Assembly (NCBI GenBank): GCA_900546435.1
Contig: URCQ01000033.1
Span: 1 to 18,464 of the forward strand
Length of the DNA: 18,464 nucleotides
Reading direction: 5' to 3'
Source of the DNA: an uncultured Pseudobutyrivibrio sp.
GTDB taxonomy: Bacteria; Bacillota; Clostridia; Lachnospirales; Lachnospiraceae
Part shown: one piece after another, positions 15,681 to 18,464 of the stretch
How positions within the stretch are numbered: the stretch's first letter is position 1
How the letters are laid out: every line of letters starts with the position of its first letter
Program-made: the position numbers and the translations under genes
The notes under the pieces: model-generated
The model's database searches: none
Seen by the model: only the letters and a program-made list of their open reading frames with translations
What the model was told of the DNA's origin: nothing

Positions 15681-16466
15681 ATGGAAAAATTGAACGTGGC
15701 AATTGCGGATGATAATGATCTGATGAGACAATTGCTAGACACCATCGTACAATCGGATGAAGAACTTTCAGTAGTTGGAACAGCAAGAGATGGAGAAGAA
15801 GCTTACCAGATGATCAAGGAGAAAGAACCGGATGTGGTTCTTTTGGATATTGTTATGCCGAAGCTGGACGGCCTTAGTGTGCTTGATAAGGTGCAGCATG
15901 ACAACAGTATCAAAAAAACACCGAATTTTATCATGGTAAGTGCTGTAAACCAACAGCAGGTAACAGAAGATGCGTTTGCACTTGGCGCAGATTATTTTAT
16001 TATGAAACCATTTGATAAAAATACTATTATACAGAGAATCAAAAAAACACGGAGAACGAGAGCGTTTGTGGAACCGGGGTATTATAAAAGTAATCACGAG
16101 GAACATACCGAGGCAACACTTGAGGCAGATGTGACAAATATCATTCACGAAATCGGTGTTCCGGCACATATCAAGGGATATCAGTACTTACGCGATGCAA
16201 TCGTTATGTCGGTGCAGGATATCGAGATGTTAAACTCGATCACAAAGGTGTTGTATCCGACGATTGCAAAGAAATATGATACGACAACAAGCCGTGTAGA
16301 ACGTGCAATCCGTCATGCAATTGAGGTGGCATGGAGCAGAGGTAGAATGGATACGATTGATGCACTTTTTGGTTATACAATCAACCATGGAAAAGGGAAA
16401 CCGACAAACTCGGAGTTTATCGCATTGATTACAGACAAAATCCGCCTGGATTATAAATTACGCTAG
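15681..16466 (+). CDS. spo0A: Sporulation transcription factor Spo0A
   Basis: Master response regulator that starts sporulation when phosphorylated. The 261-residue product has a receiver domain (about 1-122) with Asp10/Asp11, the phosphorylation site Asp56 in VVLLDIVMP, Ser87 and Lys109. A hinge of about 30 residues follows, and then the Spo0A-specific DNA-binding domain (about 150-261). The recognition region SRVERAIRHAIEVAWSRG (204-221) and KPTNSEFIA are almost unchanged from B. subtilis. GGAGG (15671-15675) is 5 nt from the ATG. A 0A box and a sigma-H-like promoter lie upstream. No classical histidine-kinase or phosphorelay gene lies nearby. Confidence 0.98.
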   Translation: MEKLNVAIADDNDLMRQLLDTIVQSDEELSVVGTARDGEEAYQMIKEKEPDVVLLDIVMPKLDGLSVLDKVQHDNSIKKTPNFIMVSAVNQQQVTEDAFALGADYFIMKPFDKNTIIQRIKKTRRTRAFVEPGYYKSNHEEHTEATLEADVTNIIHEIGVPAHIKGYQYLRDAIVMSVQDIEMLNSITKVLYPTIAKKYDTTTSRVERAIRHAIEVAWSRGRMDTIDALFGYTINHGKGKPTNSEFIALITDKIRLDYKLR

Positions 16467-16478
16467 GCAGGTGTATCT

Positions 16479-16523
16479 GGTCGCAGGGACACTCCTTGTG
16501 GCAAAAGGAACGTCCCTGCGGCC
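16479..16523. other. Large GC-rich hairpin without a U-tract, between spo0A and tRNA-Thr
   Basis: GGTCGCAGGGAC (16479-16490) pairs with GTCCCTGCGGCC (16512-16523) over 12 bp with one G-U pair. After a 2x2 internal loop, TCCTT/AAGGA adds 5 bp (16493-16497 with 16505-16509), closing a 7-nt loop. No T run follows on either strand, so it may be a 3'-end protecting element, a factor-dependent end or a dispersed repeat. Confidence 0.6.
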
Positions 16524-16548
16524 GCTGCACAAAAAGAGAAAAAAACCA

Positions 16549-16577
16549 TTGCCAAATGATAAAACATTCGATATAAT
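16549..16577 (+). promoter_or_regulatory. Sigma-A promoter of tRNA-Thr
   Basis: TTGCCA (16549-16554), a 17-nt spacer and a perfect TATAAT (16572-16577). The predicted start is near 16584, about 3 nt before the mature tRNA, so the 5' leader is very short. Confidence 0.85.
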
Positions 16578-16586
16578 GAATTCGTT

Positions 16587-16659
16587 GCTCCGATAGCTCA
16601 GTTGGTAGAGCACTTCACTCGTAATGAAGGGGTCGTCAGTTCGAGTCTGATTCGGAGCT
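16587..16659 (+). tRNA. tRNA-Thr, anticodon CGT
   Basis: The acceptor stem GCTCCGA (16587-16593) pairs exactly with TCGGAGC (16652-16658). The D arm is GCTC...GAGC, and the anticodon stem CTTCA/TGAAG encloses CTCGTAA with the anticodon CGT at 16620-16622, which reads the threonine codon ACG. The T arm is GTCAG, TTCGAGT, CTGAT. The discriminator is T16659 and CCA is not encoded. A run of five T residues (16659-16663) begins at the discriminator base, and the next ORF starts 34 nt after the tRNA. Confidence 0.94.
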
Positions 16660-16693
16660 TTTTCCATTTGCGCATGTCAGAATCGGAGGGTTT

Positions 16694-17617
16694 ATGACAT
16701 ACGAAATATTTAAAGAGGAATTGATTTCCTTACTTGAGGAACGAATGGAGGCAGATTGGTCTTTAGATGTGCGTCCCGTTCTCAAAAACAATGATCTTTG
16801 GTTAGACGGACTGAGTATTCTTCAGTCATCTGTTAACATTTCCCCAACTATTTATTTAAATACGTGTTATGACTATTATCTGCAGGGAACGTCGATTGAA
16901 GAAGTTGCAGACCATGTTTTTGCGAATCTTATGGGCAATCAGATGCAGGAAAATGTGGATTTGTCTTTTTTGACAGATTTTGCAAAAGTAAAGGAGCATA
17001 TTATTTTTAAGCTCATTAGTATGAAGCAGAACCAGGAATTACTCTCAACGGTGCCATTTGTACCATATCTCGATCTGGCGGTGGTTTTTTGCTACTACCT
17101 CTGGCCAAATGATATTTTGCCGGAGAGCCAAAGAGAGAGTAATGCATCCATTCTCATTCGAAATGAGATGTTAGATATGTGGAAAGTAACACCTAAGGAA
17201 TTGCTTAGCTGCGCAAAGAAAAACACACCGCAATTGTTAGCACCACGTTTGCATGCTTTTTCACAGATGATTGCTGCATTAGCGGATCAGATGAGTGCAG
17301 AAGAAGCAGAAAACTTAGAAGAGATGGAAGATATGAAGATGTATGTGCTGACAAATGAAAACCAGTTTTTTGGCGCAGGTGTAATGCTATATCCTCATAT
17401 TTTGAAAGAGTGTGCTAAGGTTATGGAAGAAGATATTGTTATCTTGCCGAGTAGTGTGCACGAGATTATTCTTGTTCCTTATAAAAAATGTCTGAATCTT
17501 GCACATATGTCTGAAATTGTGTGCCAGGTAAACGCTTCTTGTGTGTCGCAAGAAGAAATTCTTTCGGACCATGTTTATTATTATGACAGGATCAATGATC
17601 GGATCAGTTATTCTTGA
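16694..17617 (+). CDS. DUF5688 family protein, function unknown
   Basis: A soluble 307-residue protein with no signal peptide or membrane segment. I recognise it as DUF5688 from its pattern: an N-terminal helix, the VLKNNDLWLDGLSI block (about 29-42), ISPTIYLNTCYDYYLQG (about 49-65), a middle part about 85-200, MYVLTN followed by GAGVMLYPHIL (about 215-237), and ILPSSVHEIILVP (about 249-261). No catalytic motif is evident. GGAGG (16685-16689) is 4 nt from the ATG. No promoter is seen between it and the tRNA-Thr, so it may be expressed by read-through from the tRNA promoter. A toxin-antitoxin pair follows within 60 nt. The family is common in Lachnospiraceae; the role is unknown. Confidence 0.8.
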   Translation: MTYEIFKEELISLLEERMEADWSLDVRPVLKNNDLWLDGLSILQSSVNISPTIYLNTCYDYYLQGTSIEEVADHVFANLMGNQMQENVDLSFLTDFAKVKEHIIFKLISMKQNQELLSTVPFVPYLDLAVVFCYYLWPNDILPESQRESNASILIRNEMLDMWKVTPKELLSCAKKNTPQLLAPRLHAFSQMIAALADQMSAEEAENLEEMEDMKMYVLTNENQFFGAGVMLYPHILKECAKVMEEDIVILPSSVHEIILVPYKKCLNLAHMSEIVCQVNASCVSQEEILSDHVYYYDRINDRISYS

Positions 17618-17633
17618 TGAGAAAAGGTGGTAG

Positions 17634-17662
17634 TTGACAATATGGCATATGTGCCATATGAT
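17634..17662 (+). promoter_or_regulatory. Promoter of the higBA operon
   Basis: A perfect TTGACA (17634-17639), a 17-nt spacer and TATGAT (17657-17662; 5 of 6). The predicted start is near 17669, only about 6 nt before the toxin ATG. Confidence 0.7.
17640..17659. promoter_or_regulatory. Candidate HigA operator
   Basis: ATATGGCA (17640-17647) and TGCCATAT (17652-17659) are a perfect 8-bp inverted repeat around TATG. It fills the -35 to -10 spacer and overlaps the -10, the expected place for autorepression by the HigA antitoxin or the HigBA complex. Confidence 0.7.
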
Positions 17663-17674
17663 AAGAGGAAAGGC

Positions 17675-18043
17675 ATGGTTGGTTTTACAGTAATAGCATA
17701 TGAAAAGGAAAATGGCACAGTGCCGGTAGAAGAATTTCTTGATTCTGTGAATCCTAAGATGCGGGCGAAAATATATGGTTTATTAAAGATTTTGCAGGAA
17801 AAAGGAAATGAGATCAGAGAACCATATAGTAAACATTTGGAAAGTGGTATTTTTGAATTGCGTTGTAAATTTGGTGGTGATATAACCAGAGTTTTATATT
17901 TTTTCTATTATGATGGGAAGATTGTGTTGACAAATGGTTTTATAAAAAAGACGCAGAAAACACCAAAATATGAGATACAACTTGCAAAAGATAGACGAGA
18001 GGATTTTATAGAAAGGATGCGAAAAAATGAGAACATTGGATGA
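17675..18043 (+). CDS. higB: HigB/RelE-type toxin (phage Gp49-like, DUF891)
   Basis: Predicted ribosome-dependent mRNA endonuclease of a type II toxin-antitoxin system. The 122-residue product has the family signs: an AYEKENGTVPVEEFLDSV start, PKMRAKIYGLLKILQEKGN, EPYSKHLESGIFELR (to residue 63), TRVLYFFYYDGKIVL (71-85) and GFIKKTQKTPKYEI (88-101), with Lys/Arg residues typical of the RelE fold. Longer in-frame versions from GTG 17627 or ATG 17642 would translate the promoter and operator, and do not fit the family start. AAGAGG (17663-17668) is 6 nt before the chosen ATG, but it lies upstream of the predicted transcription start. The toxin comes before the antitoxin, as in HigBA, and overlaps it by 17 nt. 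Confidence 0.85.
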   Translation: MVGFTVIAYEKENGTVPVEEFLDSVNPKMRAKIYGLLKILQEKGNEIREPYSKHLESGIFELRCKFGGDITRVLYFFYYDGKIVLTNGFIKKTQKTPKYEIQLAKDRREDFIERMRKNENIG

Positions 18044-18314
18044 TATGCTTTCTAAACAGTTGCAGGATGAAGAATTCAAAAAAGAATATGAAGATATTCA
18101 GCCGGAAATGGATGTCATAAGGGCTATTGTGGATGCAAGGACTAAATGTCATATGACGCAAGAGGAATTGGCACAGCGCACCGGTATTAATCAGGCAGAT
18201 ATTAGTAAATTGGAGAATGGAACAAGAAATCCGTCGGTCAATTTGTTAAAAAGGTTAGCTGCGGGCATGGATATGGTGCTTAAGATTGAATTTGTACCTA
18301 AACAAAAGGTGTAA
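18027..18314 (+). CDS. higA: HigA-type antitoxin, XRE family
   Basis: Predicted to neutralise the toxin encoded just upstream and to repress the shared promoter. The 95-residue product has an acidic N-terminal part that may contact the toxin (about 1-28) and a helix-turn-helix domain (about 30-85). The core is MTQEELAQRTGINQADISKLENGTRNPSVNLLKRLA. The start lies inside the toxin gene, with AAAGGA (18012-18017) upstream, so expression is coupled. It ends before a long hairpin terminator. Confidence 0.88.
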   Translation: MRTLDDMLSKQLQDEEFKKEYEDIQPEMDVIRAIVDARTKCHMTQEELAQRTGINQADISKLENGTRNPSVNLLKRLAAGMDMVLKIEFVPKQKV

Positions 18315-18366
18315 GTTGGTATCTTGTGAGATATGACTAGATAGGGGAAAACAAATATGAATAACA

Positions 18367-18408
18367 AAAGAATGCATATGTTTCCGGGAGGGGATATGCA
18401 TTCTTTTT
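18367..18408 (+). terminator. Terminator after higBA
   Basis: The stem is 13 bp: AAAGAATGCATAT (18367-18379) pairs with ATATGCATTCTTT (18394-18406). The loop is 14 nt (18380-18393), and the T run 18404-18408 closes it. A-rich sequence on the left means it could also act on the - strand. Confidence 0.85.
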
Positions 18409-18464
18409 GTGTTATTAGGCTTTAGCCTGCTGAATGCGTGTTTACGAGTTTCTCAACAGAGAAA

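Noticed and set aside
16458..16667. Open frame on the - strand across the tRNA-Thr
   Set aside because: Same artefact: the RTDDPFITSEVLYQLSYRS-like peptide comes from the antisense of the tRNA.
17627..17674. N-terminal extension of the toxin from GTG 17627 or ATG 17642
   Set aside because: The stretch contains the promoter and a perfect palindrome, and the added residues do not match the toxin family; the ATG at 17675 fits.
18358..18426. Short 22-codon frame starting MNNKRMHMFPGG
   Set aside because: It is made of the terminator hairpin, has no close ribosome binding site, and the coding signal is explained by the stem.
18422..18464. Possible - strand gene end (C-terminus reading SVEKLVNTHSAG)
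   Set aside because: Only 13 codons are visible before the window edge. A convergent gene would suit the two-way terminator, but nothing shows that the frame is coding.
1..18464. CRISPR arrays, rRNA genes, prophage or plasmid functions
   Set aside because: No regularly spaced repeats, rRNA sequence, integrase, capsid or replication-initiator genes are visible.

Overview
The window looks like the chromosome of a spore-forming, low-to-mid-GC Clostridia, most likely a Lachnospiraceae gut anaerobe. Three things point there. The core is the Firmicutes cluster that runs from an Asp23/YqhY protein through nusB, xseAB, ispA, dxs, tlyA, argR, recN and spoIVB to spo0A. MetA is of the Bacillus-type, acetyl-CoA-using form. 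A DUF5688 protein, a family I know mainly from Lachnospiraceae, lies near the right end. All supported protein genes and both tRNAs are on the + strand.

Left part (1-5268): two 11-bp direct repeats that resemble the end of an insertion sequence, a tRNA-Arg(CCG) with a clear sigma-A promoter, a membrane-anchored protein with two SH3b domains that starts at TTG 47 nt after the tRNA, then a compact rluF-ligA-metA run (rRNA pseudouridine synthase, NAD-dependent DNA ligase, homoserine O-acyltransferase).

Central part (5274-16466): an extended -10 promoter drives the Asp23-family gene, which ends in a strong GAAA-loop terminator. nusB, xseA, xseB, ispA, dxs, tlyA, nadK, argR and recN follow almost without gaps, several overlapping, and appear to form one long housekeeping operon for transcription antitermination, DNA repair, isoprenoid synthesis, rRNA methylation, NADP synthesis and arginine control. 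recN ends at a second GAAA-loop terminator. spoIVB (forespore protease that triggers sigma-K) and spo0A (sporulation master regulator) follow, each with its own sporulation-type promoter: a perfect CATACTA -10 before spoIVB, and a sigma-H-like promoter with a perfect Spo0A box before spo0A. Compared with Bacillus subtilis, folD is missing between nusB and xseA, and nadK sits between tlyA and argR.

Right part (16467-18464): a large GC-rich hairpin without a U-tract, a tRNA-Thr(CGT) with a strong promoter, a DUF5688 gene 34 nt downstream with no promoter of its own, and a HigB/HigA toxin-antitoxin pair. The toxin promoter carries a perfect 8-bp inverted repeat between its -35 and -10. A long hairpin terminator closes the region.

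No wholly new system is evident. The most interesting signals are regulatory: promoters whose predicted start points fall inside the preceding gene's terminator hairpin (before nusB and before spoIVB), the dense spo0A control region, the near-leaderless toxin transcript implied by the higBA promoter, and two tRNA genes that seem to lead protein-coding transcripts. No stretch above 300 bases lacks a gene.
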